Of a stretch of 64,000 nt of DNA, positions 16,861 through 25,377 are shown piece after piece; position 1 is the stretch's first letter, and each line of letters begins with the position of its first letter. The stretch is from the NCBI GenBank assembly GCA_002694745.1, contig NZMY01000059.1, positions 20,947 through 84,946 on the forward strand. Reading direction: 5' to 3'. Below the pieces are notes generated by a model that was given only the letters and a program-made list of their open reading frames with translations, searched no databases and was not told the DNA's origin. Source of the stretch: Croceicoccus sp. (GTDB taxonomy: Bacteria; Pseudomonadota; Alphaproteobacteria; Sphingomonadales; Sphingomonadaceae). The translations under genes and the position numbers were made by a program.

Positions 16861-17409
16861 TTAGGCGGATACAGGCACGGTTTCGGCGTGGCTCGGGTGT
16901 TCACCGGGTCCCTTGTAGGTGAACTTGCCGGGCGCATGGTGCCATTTGCCGTCATCGCGGCTTTCATACGGGGATGCCACTTCGATCAGGCAGCCATGGG
17001 TGCTCTTGGGGCCCACCCAGCTCCACTTCTGCCAGGTCATGTCGGGATCGTTGAACGTTTCGCCGTCTCCGGGAAGATGCAGGCCTTCGGCCTTCATTTT
17101 TTCCATGGCGGCGGGGACATCATCGGTGCTGAAGCACAGATGGTGGACATGCTCACCAACCTTGTCGAGCCGCTTGCCGAGCGGAGTTCCGGGTGCGGGC
17201 TGGATGAACTGGATCTCGGTCGAATATTCATTGACGAAGGTGGCCCATTTCATGCCGGCATCGTCGCCGCTCGAAAATTCGTCATATTTCACGATCGGCT
17301 TTTCAAGCGATTGCGGATCGAGCACGCGAAGGATTTTCGTCCAGTCCTCGATCGCCTGATCGAGGTCGCGGACGACCATGCATACATGGGCAAAGGGACC
17401 GCTGGGCAT
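16861..17409 (-). CDS. VOC (glyoxalase/extradiol-like) family protein
   Basis: A 182-residue single-unit VOC protein. Strand-helix repeats AHVCMVVRDLDQAIEDW and HVHHLCFSTDDVPAAMEKM begin each half, with GCLIEVASPYE containing the usual C-terminal metal-ligand glutamate. Candidate ligands are His8, the histidine of VHHLCF and that glutamate. The family includes methylmalonyl-CoA epimerases, dioxygenases and lyases. Its operon with acyl-CoA enzymes makes an epimerase or isomerase role possible but unproven. Confidence 0.82.
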   Translation of the reverse strand: MPSGPFAHVCMVVRDLDQAIEDWTKILRVLDPQSLEKPIVKYDEFSSGDDAGMKWATFVNEYSTEIQFIQPAPGTPLGKRLDKVGEHVHHLCFSTDDVPAAMEKMKAEGLHLPGDGETFNDPDMTWQKWSWVGPKSTHGCLIEVASPYESRDDGKWHHAPGKFTYKGPGEHPSHAETVPVSA

Positions 17410-17425
17410 TGTTGTTCTCCTTGAA

Positions 17426-17827
17426 TTAGATCAAAATCGTGGCGGTGCCGGCGTTGACAGTGCCGCGCCCGTCCACATCGAGCTTGAGATCGCAGGTGAC
17501 GCGATTGCCTTCGACAGAGGTTACCTCGCCCGAAGCAATGACGCGGTCGCCTTCGTAGACATTGTCGAGAAAACGCGAATCCATCGTCTCGATCCGGCAA
17601 CCGGGAAAGGCCGTCATCAGCATGTTCATCATATAGGCAACGTTGATCGGACCCTGATTGATCCGCTTGTTACCAAGCCCTTTGGCCTTCACGACCTCTA
17701 CATCGAGGTGGATCGGGTTGGGGTCGGCAAGAAATACCGACCAATCGCGCATGGCGTCAGGGCTGACCGTTTCGATCACGAAGGGAGGAAGCGTGTATCC
17801 CGCCTTGATGTCTGCTGAAACGCTCAT
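17426..17827 (-). CDS. MaoC-like enoyl-CoA hydratase subunit (catalytic half)
   Basis: A 133-residue hot-dog protein with the hydratase motif DPNPIH: Asp35 and His40 are the usual catalytic pair. It overlaps the next MaoC-like gene by ATGA. The pair resembles heteromeric enoyl-CoA hydratases such as ChsH1/ChsH2 of steroid side-chain degradation, where only one subunit carries the catalytic residues. It is expected to hydrate the enoyl-CoA made by the acyl-CoA dehydrogenase encoded just upstream. Confidence 0.87.
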   Translation of the reverse strand: MSVSADIKAGYTLPPFVIETVSPDAMRDWSVFLADPNPIHLDVEVVKAKGLGNKRINQGPINVAYMMNMLMTAFPGCRIETMDSRFLDNVYEGDRVIASGEVTSVEGNRVTCDLKLDVDGRGTVNAGTATILI

Positions 17828-18285
17828 GCGGCAAGCTCCTTGCGCGGCAGGACCCAGACATTGTCCGTTTCCAGGACGGCATCGCCGCCTGCAGCCGGAT
17901 GCAGGCGAAGGCGATAGGTGAGGACGTCCATCACGCCCAGCTTGCGGCTCTTCTTGCGCACGAGGCTGAGGATTTCGCCGGTAACCCGATAATCCTGCCC
18001 GACCATAAGCTGTCCTGCAAAGCGAACACCGGACGAACCCATCATCGGGCCGTCTTCCACGTCGAATTCGCAAGTCTCGCACACGCCGCCCACGGTCTTG
18101 CCCATGGCGACCTGCGTGGCGATGTAGTAATAGATCGGATGCGCACTGCCGTCAGTCGCGGGCTGCACGCCCGTCGACCGGCATAGCGCCGCATTCTCGT
18201 CCGCGGCGATCGAGAATATCGCAGTTCCATCCAGCGAAGTGCCAGCGACATCGGGGGCAGGGGGAAATTCTTCCATTTGCTCCAT
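17824..18285 (-). CDS. MaoC-like N-terminal (FAS1-type) dehydratase domain protein, non-catalytic partner
   Basis: A 153-residue hot-dog protein lacking the DxNPxH catalytic motif. It retains the structural pattern HPIYYYIATQVAMGK, SSGVRFAGQLMVGQDYRVTGEI and a C-terminal DVLTYRLRLH. By analogy with two-gene MaoC hydratases it should form a heterodimer with the product at 17426 and shape the substrate pocket for a bulky acyl-CoA. It lies directly downstream of the acyl-CoA dehydrogenase. Confidence 0.82.
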   Translation of the reverse strand: MEQMEEFPPAPDVAGTSLDGTAIFSIAADENAALCRSTGVQPATDGSAHPIYYYIATQVAMGKTVGGVCETCEFDVEDGPMMGSSGVRFAGQLMVGQDYRVTGEILSLVRKKSRKLGVMDVLTYRLRLHPAAGGDAVLETDNVWVLPRKELAA

Positions 18286-18287
18286 CC

Positions 18288-19451
18288 TCAGAACGACCGG
18301 GGAAGGCCGAGATTCTCGGCGATCGAATTGCGCACCATCTCGTTCGAAATGGGCGTCATGCGCAGGATGCGGTGGTCGCGCCAGTAACGCTGCATGTCGG
18401 TTTCGGCCGAATAGCCCATGCCGCCCATGATCTGGATACCCATGTCGGCGGCCTTTACCGCGTTTTCCGTGGCGACCATCTTCAGCATGTTCGCTTCATT
18501 GCCGCACGGTATGCCGTTGGATTGCATCCATGCGACATTATACAGCAACAATTCGGTCAACTTTTGCGATGTAGCTATATCCGCGACATAATGCTGCAGG
18601 ATCTGGAAGCGACCGATCACGCCGCCAAATGCCTTACGTTGCATCATGTAATCCAGCGCATCTTCCAGCACGCCGTCGATCGCGCCGAGACATTGTGCGC
18701 CTACCATGATGCGCTCATTGTTAAGGCTGGGCAGCATCGCGCTCCATGCGTTCCCGGGTTCGCCCAGAACGTCCTCATCCGGAACGAAAACGTCCTCGTA
18801 ATGAACCTCGCAACTGCCCATTGCGCGCATACCTAGCTTGGGCAGGAGGCTTGCCGTGATCCCCGGCGACTTTGCGTCGACGAACAGAGCGATCAGGCCG
18901 TGATGTTTTTTTTCTGCGTTGCGGTCACTCCGGGCAAGTACAAGCAAGCGATCGGCGACCTTCGCAGCCGTAGTCCACATTTTCGCACCGTTGAGTTTCC
19001 AACCGCCATCGACCTTATCGGCAAAAGTCTTCATCGCGCCCAGCACGTCGGTTCCGCCATCGGGTTCGGTCATCGAGATCGATACGCGGAGATTGCCGGC
19101 CGCCATTTCTGGCAACCAACGCTGCTTCTGCTCTTCATTTCCGGCAATCGCGATCGAATGGGCACCCCCAAACGAAGTGAGACCCCAGACCCATAACAGG
19201 CCTCCGGCAGTACGAGACATTTCGCGGGCGAAGATCATCTGCATCACAACATCGCCACCAAGGCCGCCGTATTCCTCGGGAATGCCGACGCCAAAGAATC
19301 CTTCTGCTTTCAACTTTTCCCAGATCTCGAAGGGATAGTTCTGCTCATCTGCCTCAAGCTTGCGCATGAGATCTTTGGGCAACTCCGCATCGACCCAACG
19401 TCTTACGACATCGCGAAACGCGATTTGCTCTTCGGTGAGATTGAAATCCAT
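18288..19451 (-). CDS. Acyl-CoA dehydrogenase
   Basis: A 387-residue FAD acyl-CoA dehydrogenase of standard length: SISMTEPDGGTD near 124-135, KMWTTAAKVADRLLVLAR, and a C-terminal GGMGYSAETDMQRYWRD. The classical catalytic glutamate of the IYEGT motif is missing (RMTPISNEM instead). Glu246 in LNNERIM sits where isovaleryl- and long-chain acyl-CoA dehydrogenases carry their base, so the enzyme likely uses that geometry, suiting branched or ring-bearing acyl-CoAs. First gene of a leftward operon with two MaoC proteins. Confidence 0.92.
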   Translation of the reverse strand: MDFNLTEEQIAFRDVVRRWVDAELPKDLMRKLEADEQNYPFEIWEKLKAEGFFGVGIPEEYGGLGGDVVMQMIFAREMSRTAGGLLWVWGLTSFGGAHSIAIAGNEEQKQRWLPEMAAGNLRVSISMTEPDGGTDVLGAMKTFADKVDGGWKLNGAKMWTTAAKVADRLLVLARSDRNAEKKHHGLIALFVDAKSPGITASLLPKLGMRAMGSCEVHYEDVFVPDEDVLGEPGNAWSAMLPSLNNERIMVGAQCLGAIDGVLEDALDYMMQRKAFGGVIGRFQILQHYVADIATSQKLTELLLYNVAWMQSNGIPCGNEANMLKMVATENAVKAADMGIQIMGGMGYSAETDMQRYWRDHRILRMTPISNEMVRNSIAENLGLPRSF

Positions 19452-19485
19452 GCTTACCTCGTGCTTCGCATCGCCACGACTGAAA

Positions 19486-19501
19486 CCTATCGAACGGCGG
19501 G
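19486..19501. promoter_or_regulatory. Regulon box, one mismatch: CCTATC-GAAC-GGCGGG
   Basis: Differs from CCTRYC-N4-GRYAGG at one position and lies 35 bases before the acyl-CoA dehydrogenase start (19451). Weaker than the exact copies and abutting the end of the upstream SDR gene. Confidence 0.35.
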
Positions 19502-20269
19502 TTAGATCGACAGTCCGCCCTCGACAGGCAGAACGGAACCGGTAACGTAGGAGCCTGCGGGGGAGGCCAGATAAATCGCTGCACCCGCCATGTCTTCCGC
19601 CAAGCCGGTTCGACCGCGCGGCACCATGGATTCGACCATCTTGCGCATCGCATCATCGGTGATCACGGTCATGTCGCTTTCGAAGAATCCCGGCGCGATG
19701 GCATTCACGGTGATATTGTCCGAGGCGAGGTTTTTGGCGAGCGACTTGGTCAGCCAGTGGATCGCGCCCTTCGATGCCTGATAGGCATAGACTTCGCGCG
19801 GGCCGACTTTGAGCGCGCCGACCGACCCGATATTGATCACGCTGGCCGGTCGTTGTGCGCTGCCCCCCGCACGCAGCAGCGGCAACAGCTTCTGCAACAG
19901 AAAGAAAGGGCTCTTCAGGTTGAGGTCGAGGACGCCGTCCCAATCGGATTCCGTAAATTCGTCGATCGCGGCGTCGGACAGAGTGCCTGCGTTGTTGACG
20001 AGTACATGCAAAGCTTTCTCGCGGCCCGAAAGCTCGGCTACCAGCGCCTTGATGCCGTCGATGGTCGAGATATCGGCAGCGATGCCGATGACGTCGCCGG
20101 GGATATCGTCGGCCACGGCAGCGACCTTTTCCGCGTTTCGAGCACAGATATAGACCCGCGCACCCGCTGCGGCGAGGCCTACGGCGATCATCCGGCCGAT
20201 TCCGGCGCTGCCGCCGGTGACCAGTGCGACACGGCCTTTTACCGAAAACAGCTTGGCGGCATCGATCAT
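19502..20269 (-). CDS. Short-chain dehydrogenase/reductase (SDR)
   Basis: A 255-residue classical SDR: TGGSAGIG at 18-25, NNAG at 92-95, Ser149 in INIGSVGALK, Tyr163 and Lys167 in YAYQASK. The YxYxASK and INIGSV segments match the SDR at 25378, so the two are paralogues. Last gene of the leftward operon running from the acyl-CoA ligase at 25313; its start overlaps the hydrolase stop by ATGA. It probably oxidises a ring or side-chain alcohol. Confidence 0.88.
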   Translation of the reverse strand: MIDAAKLFSVKGRVALVTGGSAGIGRMIAVGLAAAGARVYICARNAEKVAAVADDIPGDVIGIAADISTIDGIKALVAELSGREKALHVLVNNAGTLSDAAIDEFTESDWDGVLDLNLKSPFFLLQKLLPLLRAGGSAQRPASVINIGSVGALKVGPREVYAYQASKGAIHWLTKSLAKNLASDNITVNAIAPGFFESDMTVITDDAMRKMVESMVPRGRTGLAEDMAGAAIYLASPAGSYVTGSVLPVEGGLSI

Positions 20270-20991
20270 CCCACGATCTCCAACATCATGTCGGCAAGCC
20301 CTTCGGGATCGCCTACGTTGAATGCATGGTCGCCCGGATGCTTGTGCATCGTCCAGCCAAGCTTTTCGGCCCGTTCGTGCATCATGCCCATGATTGTGTG
20401 TTCGGCAGCGATATAATCCACCGCATGGGTGATCGATTCCGCGCCGACGGGAATGACGCAGCTGGTGGCGCGCATTGGCTGGTCAGACAGGTGGTCCAGC
20501 AGCCATTTCTCGCGATTGCGATCCATCATGTGCGGATGGTCCTTGGCCATCGCGCGCTGTTGTTCATGTACGCCCGAGCCCATCGGACCCTCTCCGCCAT
20601 CCAGCATGGCATCCAGTCCGGCGGCTTCCTCTTCGCTCGCGAAACCCATCATCGATGCGATGCGTTCACCCGCGTGGGGCACGATCGCGTCGAGATAGAT
20701 GACGCGTCGAACGCGGTCGCCCGCCTGCGCCAGCACGCCTGGCGCGACGGTGCCGGCATAGGAATGCGCAACCAGGATGACGTCCGACAGATCTTCATAC
20801 TTAAGGACGTTCACGATGTCGGTCACATGGACCGCATTGCCGACGTCGCGGCCGATCAGATGTTCCCGTTCGCCAAATCCGGTGAAGGTGGGGGTGAATA
20901 CCGTGTGCCCCTTGGACTCAAGCGCATCCCGCATGAATTTCCACGTCCAGCCGCCCATGCCGCCGCCATGCATCAGAAGAAAAACAGCCAT
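20266..20991 (-). CDS. Alpha/beta hydrolase (EstC/hydroxynitrile-lyase-like esterase)
   Basis: A 241-residue hydrolase with LLMHGGGMGGWTW at the N-terminus, the serine nucleophile in VAHSYAG, and a C-terminal histidine in GDHAFNVGDP. It belongs to the small esterase group related to plant methylesterases and hydroxynitrile lyases. It overlaps both neighbours (TAATG with the VOC dioxygenase stop), pointing to tight co-expression. Following an extradiol-type dioxygenase it could cleave the ring-opened product, although the FAH-family enzyme is also a candidate. Confidence 0.85.
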   Translation of the reverse strand: MAVFLLMHGGGMGGWTWKFMRDALESKGHTVFTPTFTGFGEREHLIGRDVGNAVHVTDIVNVLKYEDLSDVILVAHSYAGTVAPGVLAQAGDRVRRVIYLDAIVPHAGERIASMMGFASEEEAAGLDAMLDGGEGPMGSGVHEQQRAMAKDHPHMMDRNREKWLLDHLSDQPMRATSCVIPVGAESITHAVDYIAAEHTIMGMMHERAEKLGWTMHKHPGDHAFNVGDPEGLADMMLEIVG

Positions 20992-21932
20992 TATTCGGGC
21001 GCTCCGGGTTCAAGGTTGAGGACGAGTTCGGGGGGCACGTCAGGGCCCCACAGGTAAAAGCTGTCATCCGGCGAGTGCTGGGCCGCGGGCCATTCGCAGT
21101 CTGCCGGGATGAAATCGATATCGGCCGAAAACTCGGCATAGCTGCCCCACGGGTCGCGGGCATAATAGAAGTAGTTGCCGCCAAGAACGTGGCGACCCAC
21201 ACCCCAGCCTTCCTTGTAACCGGCGCGCATCATCTGCGCCGATCCAAGGCCCACTTCCTGGAACGAACCGACATCCCAGCTGCTGTGGTGCATGCCGCGA
21301 TGCGTCGATCCGACCAGGGCAAGCAGGTGATGGTCGCTGCCATGCGGGCCGTGCAGGAACGCGACAACCGGGCCGCTGCCGTCGGACAGGCGCAGGCCGA
21401 GATTTTCCTCGTACCATTGGGTCGCCGCCATCACATCCGATGTAAAGATAGCGAAATGGGAGAGATTGCGCGGCTTGGTTTTGGGCGCTTTCGAATTGAA
21501 AATGGCGCCCGACTCGCCAGCAGCAGACGAAGTCGTCTGAAACTGCGTCTTTGCATCGGGCGAACATTTTTCGGCGACCGCAAGGTGAATCGGCATGTCG
21601 TCGAAGCCAAGGATCCAAGTGCCGCAGTTAGGCGCCTTTGCGGACGCTTCGATGCGCTTCACGCCGTTCTCATCCAACCGGGCGAGCAGCGGCGCTTCGT
21701 CTTCTTCGTACACCCCGAAGCTGATGTAGCGCAGCTGCTTCACTGGACCTTCGACGATCCGCGCCCAGCACTGGTCGTGGCCAAAGGTATAGAGTTCCAA
21801 CCCGGCATCGGTCTCGCGCACGTCAAGCCCGAATGCGGTGTAGAAGTCCTTTGCCACAGCCAGATCGGGCACCTGGAGGCCGAAATGGTCGATCGAATGC
21901 ACGCCAAGCGCACCTGCGCGTTTTTGCGCCAT
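20991..21932 (-). CDS. Two-domain VOC extradiol-type dioxygenase (catechol 2,3-dioxygenase-like)
   Basis: A 313-residue protein with two VOC modules, the size of type I extradiol dioxygenases. Predicted iron ligands in the second module are His159 (NLSHFAIF), His216 (GMHHSSWDV) and Glu267 (SYAEFSADID). The first module begins SIDHFGLQVPDL. Such enzymes cleave catechol-type rings next to a hydroxyl with Fe(II) and O2. The downstream hydrolase and upstream FAH-family gene suit a meta-cleavage-like branch. A linker rich in Ser/Ala (130-155) is unusual. Confidence 0.85.
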   Translation of the reverse strand: MAQKRAGALGVHSIDHFGLQVPDLAVAKDFYTAFGLDVRETDAGLELYTFGHDQCWARIVEGPVKQLRYISFGVYEEDEAPLLARLDENGVKRIEASAKAPNCGTWILGFDDMPIHLAVAEKCSPDAKTQFQTTSSAAGESGAIFNSKAPKTKPRNLSHFAIFTSDVMAATQWYEENLGLRLSDGSGPVVAFLHGPHGSDHHLLALVGSTHRGMHHSSWDVGSFQEVGLGSAQMMRAGYKEGWGVGRHVLGGNYFYYARDPWGSYAEFSADIDFIPADCEWPAAQHSPDDSFYLWGPDVPPELVLNLEPGAPE

Positions 21933-21962
21933 TTATCTCTCCCGTTACAGTCGAGCTTCAGC

Positions 21963-22802
21963 TCATTCTGCGACGACACGATTGCTAAGCAATCCGATGC
22001 CTTCGATCTCCACTTCGCAAATGTCGCCCGCCTTCATCCAGACCTGCGGATCGCGCGCCACGCCGACACCGCCGGGGGTGCCCATCACCAGCACATCCCC
22101 TGGTTCAAGTGTCATGAACGTGGACAGCAGATGGATGGTATTGGCGACGGTGAAGATCAGATTGCCGGTGTTGGATGATTGCATGACATTGCCATTCACC
22201 CGGCATTCGATCTTCAGTCCAGAAGCGCCTGCAGGGACTTCATCGGGCGTGACCAGCCACGGGCCGAAAGCGCCGGTGTCGTCGAAGTTTTTGCCCGCGG
22301 TCCACTGCGGCGTGCGCATCTGGTAGTCGCGCAGGGAGGCATCGTTGAAGACCGAATATCCGGCCACGTGATCTAGCGCATCGGCTTCGGAAATGTTCTT
22401 GCCGCCCTTGGAAAGGACGACCGCCAGTTCGGCCTCCCAGTCAAGCTGGCTTGAGATTTTCGGCAGGATAATGGGCGCGCCGTGGCCCATCAGGCTGGAC
22501 GGGAAGCGGCCGAACAGCACGGGAAAATCAGGAATGTCGAAGCCAGATTCTTCCGCGTGGTCGCGATAGTTGAGGCCCATGCAGACGATCTTAGAAGGCC
22601 GTGTGACCGGGGGAAGAAAGTTCAGCAATGCTTCATCGACGACTTCGCCGTCTGCCGCGGCCTTGCCGGCCGCCGCCAACGATCCTTCCGCGATCTTTGC
22701 GTCGAGGTCGGCCAGTTCGCTGTCCCAGACAACCCTGATCTCGCCATCGGCCTTGGCGGCGAGGCCGATCCGGCCGTCCTTGCTTACTCTTGCAATGCGC
22801 AT
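21963..22802 (-). CDS. Fumarylacetoacetate hydrolase family protein
   Basis: A 279-residue FAH-superfamily enzyme. The metal-binding core is WEAELAVVLSKGGKNISEADA with its acidic residues, preceded by VCMGLNYRDHAEESG and followed by FNDASLRDYQ and GTPGGVGVARDP. Members hydrate 2-oxopent-4-enoates, decarboxylate oxalocrotonate-type acids or hydrolyse acylpyruvates. ATG at 22802 is chosen because GGAG lies seven bases upstream. Co-encoded with the extradiol-type dioxygenase, it likely handles the ring-cleavage product. Confidence 0.9.
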   Translation of the reverse strand: MRIARVSKDGRIGLAAKADGEIRVVWDSELADLDAKIAEGSLAAAGKAAADGEVVDEALLNFLPPVTRPSKIVCMGLNYRDHAEESGFDIPDFPVLFGRFPSSLMGHGAPIILPKISSQLDWEAELAVVLSKGGKNISEADALDHVAGYSVFNDASLRDYQMRTPQWTAGKNFDDTGAFGPWLVTPDEVPAGASGLKIECRVNGNVMQSSNTGNLIFTVANTIHLLSTFMTLEPGDVLVMGTPGGVGVARDPQVWMKAGDICEVEIEGIGLLSNRVVAE

Positions 22803-22822
22803 TTCAATCTCCAATCCTGAAT

Positions 22823-23596
22823 TTACTCGCTGGCCTTTTGGCCGGTTCCGCCACCCGTGGCGGGCATAAGGTTGATGCTCATTCCGCCATCCACCAGAAT
22901 ATCGATGCCGGAAATGTGACCCGCTTGCGGTTCAAGCAGAAAGATAATCGCATTGGCCACGTCCTCGGCCATTCCCAGCTTACCAAGCGGAATCATCGAT
23001 TCGCGCTGTGCCCGGCGCTGGGGGTCGTCATAGCCAGCCTGCGTCATTGGCGTGTAGGTCGGCCCCGGCGACACCGTGTTGCAGCGAATGCCGTCCGGCC
23101 CCCATTCCAGCGCGCATTGCCGCATCAGCATCAGCAGCGCGGCCTTGCTCGACGAATAAAAGCCGAGCCCCGGGGTCGGCTGCGTTGCCGACATGGAGGC
23201 GGTGGCGATAAAGGCCCCGCGCGAATGGGCGAGATAGGGATGAGCCGCCTGGCCCAGCAGCCAAGTGGCGCGCGTGTTGATCGCGTACACACGATCGAAT
23301 TGTTCTGGCGTCTGATCGACCAGCGGTGCGCCCGAGATAATCCCCGCATTGCTGACGACCCCGTCGATCCCGCCCATGAAATTGGCGGCAGCGGCGATGA
23401 TGTCCTTTCCGCAATCGGGTGACGAAAGATCGGCGACAAAAGCGCGTGCCGCGGGCCCGATGGCCTCTGCCACGGCCTTGACGCCGTCAGCATCCCTATC
23501 GGTCAGCAGCATCTGGTGGGGTTCATCCTGCCCGGCCAGCAATTCCGCGACGGCCCTGCCAATGCCGCTGGCGGCCCCCGTAATCACGACTTGCAT
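22823..23596 (-). CDS. Short-chain dehydrogenase/reductase (SDR)
   Basis: A 257-residue SDR: TGAASGIG at 6-13, SNAG at 82-85, Ser134/136, Tyr147 and Lys151 (YSSSK). ATG at 23596 follows GAGGAATTTGTG, favouring it over longer open starts. It lies between the acyl-CoA ligase and the FAH-family enzyme. The C-terminus is extended beyond the usual VDGG by MSINLMPATGGGTGQKASE. Confidence 0.87.
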   Translation of the reverse strand: MQVVITGAASGIGRAVAELLAGQDEPHQMLLTDRDADGVKAVAEAIGPAARAFVADLSSPDCGKDIIAAAANFMGGIDGVVSNAGIISGAPLVDQTPEQFDRVYAINTRATWLLGQAAHPYLAHSRGAFIATASMSATQPTPGLGFYSSSKAALLMLMRQCALEWGPDGIRCNTVSPGPTYTPMTQAGYDDPQRRAQRESMIPLGKLGMAEDVANAIIFLLEPQAGHISGIDILVDGGMSINLMPATGGGTGQKASE

Positions 23597-23606
23597 CACA
23601 AATTCC

Positions 23607-25313
23607 TCATTCGCTGATTCCGAGTTCTTCCATGAGCCGCTGCCGCAGCTTGAACTTCTGGATCTTGGAGGCCGACATCGGCCATTCGTCGACATAGCGA
23701 ATGTGGCGCGGAACCTTGAAGGATGCGATCCTTTCCTTGGCAAAGGCGATCAGCTCGGCTTCGCTGGGCCGGAAACCGTTCGCCAGCTTGACGAAGGCGG
23801 CGGGAACCTCTGCCAGTCTCTGGTCGGGGATGCCGATGACCTGTGAAAGCTCCACCGCCTCGTGCGCTTCAAGAACGGTCTCGACTTCGGCGGCGGCGAC
23901 GTTTTCCCCGCCTACCTTCAGCATGTCCTTGAAACGGCCATGGAATCGCATGTGGCCATCGCTGTCGAGCGAGCCGATATCCCCGCTGTGATACCAGCCA
24001 TCGGCGTCGATCGCCTCGGCCGTCTTGACTGGATCGCGGTGATAGCCGTCGAGCATGTTGTAGCCCTTGATAAGGACTTCGCCGCGCTGTCCCGTCGGCA
24101 GGTCCTTGCCGGTTTCAGTGTCGACGATGCGGACGGAAATCCCCTTGAGCGGATAGCCCAAGGTCTGAAAGCCCAGTTCAGGATCCATATCATAGCCGCC
24201 GGTGCTAACGATCCCGCTGGCCTCCGACATGCCGAACGTGCCGACCTGAAGTGCATTCGGCATTTTTTCGCGATAGGCATCGCCGATCGCCTTGGGCATC
24301 TGGCTGAAACAGCTGTTCATCAGCCGCACGCTGCCCATGTCGGTCTTGTCCCAATCGGGATGTGCGATCATCGACTGGTGAAAGGTGACGAAGGGCAGAA
24401 AGATCATCGTTGCCTTTTCAGTCTCGATCTGGCGCAGGCTTTCGCCCGGATCGAAATGGGGCTGGCCGATGAAGGTGCCGCCCACCTCTATCGCGCCGAG
24501 CATCGCCAGCATGGCCGCGATATGGAACAAAGGCATGGGCGACCAGACGCGCTCGTCATCCTGAAAAGCCCATCGGTTACGCGCAAGATTGCTGGCTTCG
24601 CGGCAGATCGCCTCGTTCGATAGCAGGCAGCCTTTCGGGTTTGCGGAGGTCCCCGAAGTATAGAGGACCATGCATGTATCGCGCAGCCGGACCGAAAGCC
24701 GTGCTTCGTGAACGGCTTCCTCGTCGACGGTGGCTGCTGCGGCATCGAAGGCGGACTGGTCAATAAAGCCTGCCGCCTGCTTCCCTCCGTTCAGGATAAG
24801 GCGGCGCAAACGCGGGGCCTGCGCAATGTCGAGCGCCATGGGATCGGCACATCGTCCAATTTCTGGAAAAGCCTCTGTCAGGCGGGTCGTGAAATCGACG
24901 AAATCATCGGCCTCGCTGTTCGTTATGACAGCGCATAGTTCGGCATTCTCGACGACATAGGCGATTTCGGGGGCGCGATAGCGGGCATTCATCAGGACCG
25001 ATACGCCGCCCACCATGGAGACGGCGAACAGGGTTTCGACGAAATCGATGCCGGATGGCAGCAGGATGCCGACATGGTCGCCCTGCGTGATGCCAAGGCC
25101 GAGCAGCCCGCGGGCCCGGTGCAGCACTGATTGCACGACATCGTCATAGCTGCGCCGTCCCGACGGGAAGACGAGCGCTTCCTTGTCGGGATGTGAGTCC
25201 CATGACTTTAGCAACATGTCGGCAAGCGGACTTACACTGACCCGAATACTGGACGCATCTTCGCCATTAGCGGACACGCAGGCCTCCTCCATTTTCTGGC
25301 TTACTTCGCGCAT
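23607..25313 (-). CDS. AMP-dependent acyl-CoA synthetase/ligase
   Basis: A 568-residue adenylate-forming enzyme. The ATP P-loop YTSGTSANPKG is at 218-228, followed by MPLFHIAAM, the adenine region GTFGMSEASG, YHSGDIGSLDSDGHMRF, GRFKDMLKVGGENVAAAEVE, and the C-terminal catalytic lysine in SASKIQKFK. It activates a carboxylic acid as the CoA thioester and probably provides the substrate for the acyl-CoA dehydrogenase and MaoC hydratase encoded downstream. First gene of its run, with a near-exact regulon box 30 bases upstream. Confidence 0.92.
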   Translation of the reverse strand: MREVSQKMEEACVSANGEDASSIRVSVSPLADMLLKSWDSHPDKEALVFPSGRRSYDDVVQSVLHRARGLLGLGITQGDHVGILLPSGIDFVETLFAVSMVGGVSVLMNARYRAPEIAYVVENAELCAVITNSEADDFVDFTTRLTEAFPEIGRCADPMALDIAQAPRLRRLILNGGKQAAGFIDQSAFDAAAATVDEEAVHEARLSVRLRDTCMVLYTSGTSANPKGCLLSNEAICREASNLARNRWAFQDDERVWSPMPLFHIAAMLAMLGAIEVGGTFIGQPHFDPGESLRQIETEKATMIFLPFVTFHQSMIAHPDWDKTDMGSVRLMNSCFSQMPKAIGDAYREKMPNALQVGTFGMSEASGIVSTGGYDMDPELGFQTLGYPLKGISVRIVDTETGKDLPTGQRGEVLIKGYNMLDGYHRDPVKTAEAIDADGWYHSGDIGSLDSDGHMRFHGRFKDMLKVGGENVAAAEVETVLEAHEAVELSQVIGIPDQRLAEVPAAFVKLANGFRPSEAELIAFAKERIASFKVPRHIRYVDEWPMSASKIQKFKLRQRLMEELGISE

Positions 25314-25342
25314 CTCTGTTCCGCCTCATGGCACTCTCGTGC

Positions 25343-25358
25343 CCTTCCCAAGGATAGG
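25343..25358. promoter_or_regulatory. Regulon box, one mismatch: CCTTCC-CAAG-GATAGG
   Basis: One mismatch to CCTRYC-N4-GRYAGG, 30 bases upstream of the acyl-CoA ligase start in the short gap after the SDR at 25378. It is preceded by a small hairpin GGCAC-TCTC-GTGCC. Confidence 0.45.
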
Positions 25359-25377
25359 CTCCCACGCATTGCGCGAC

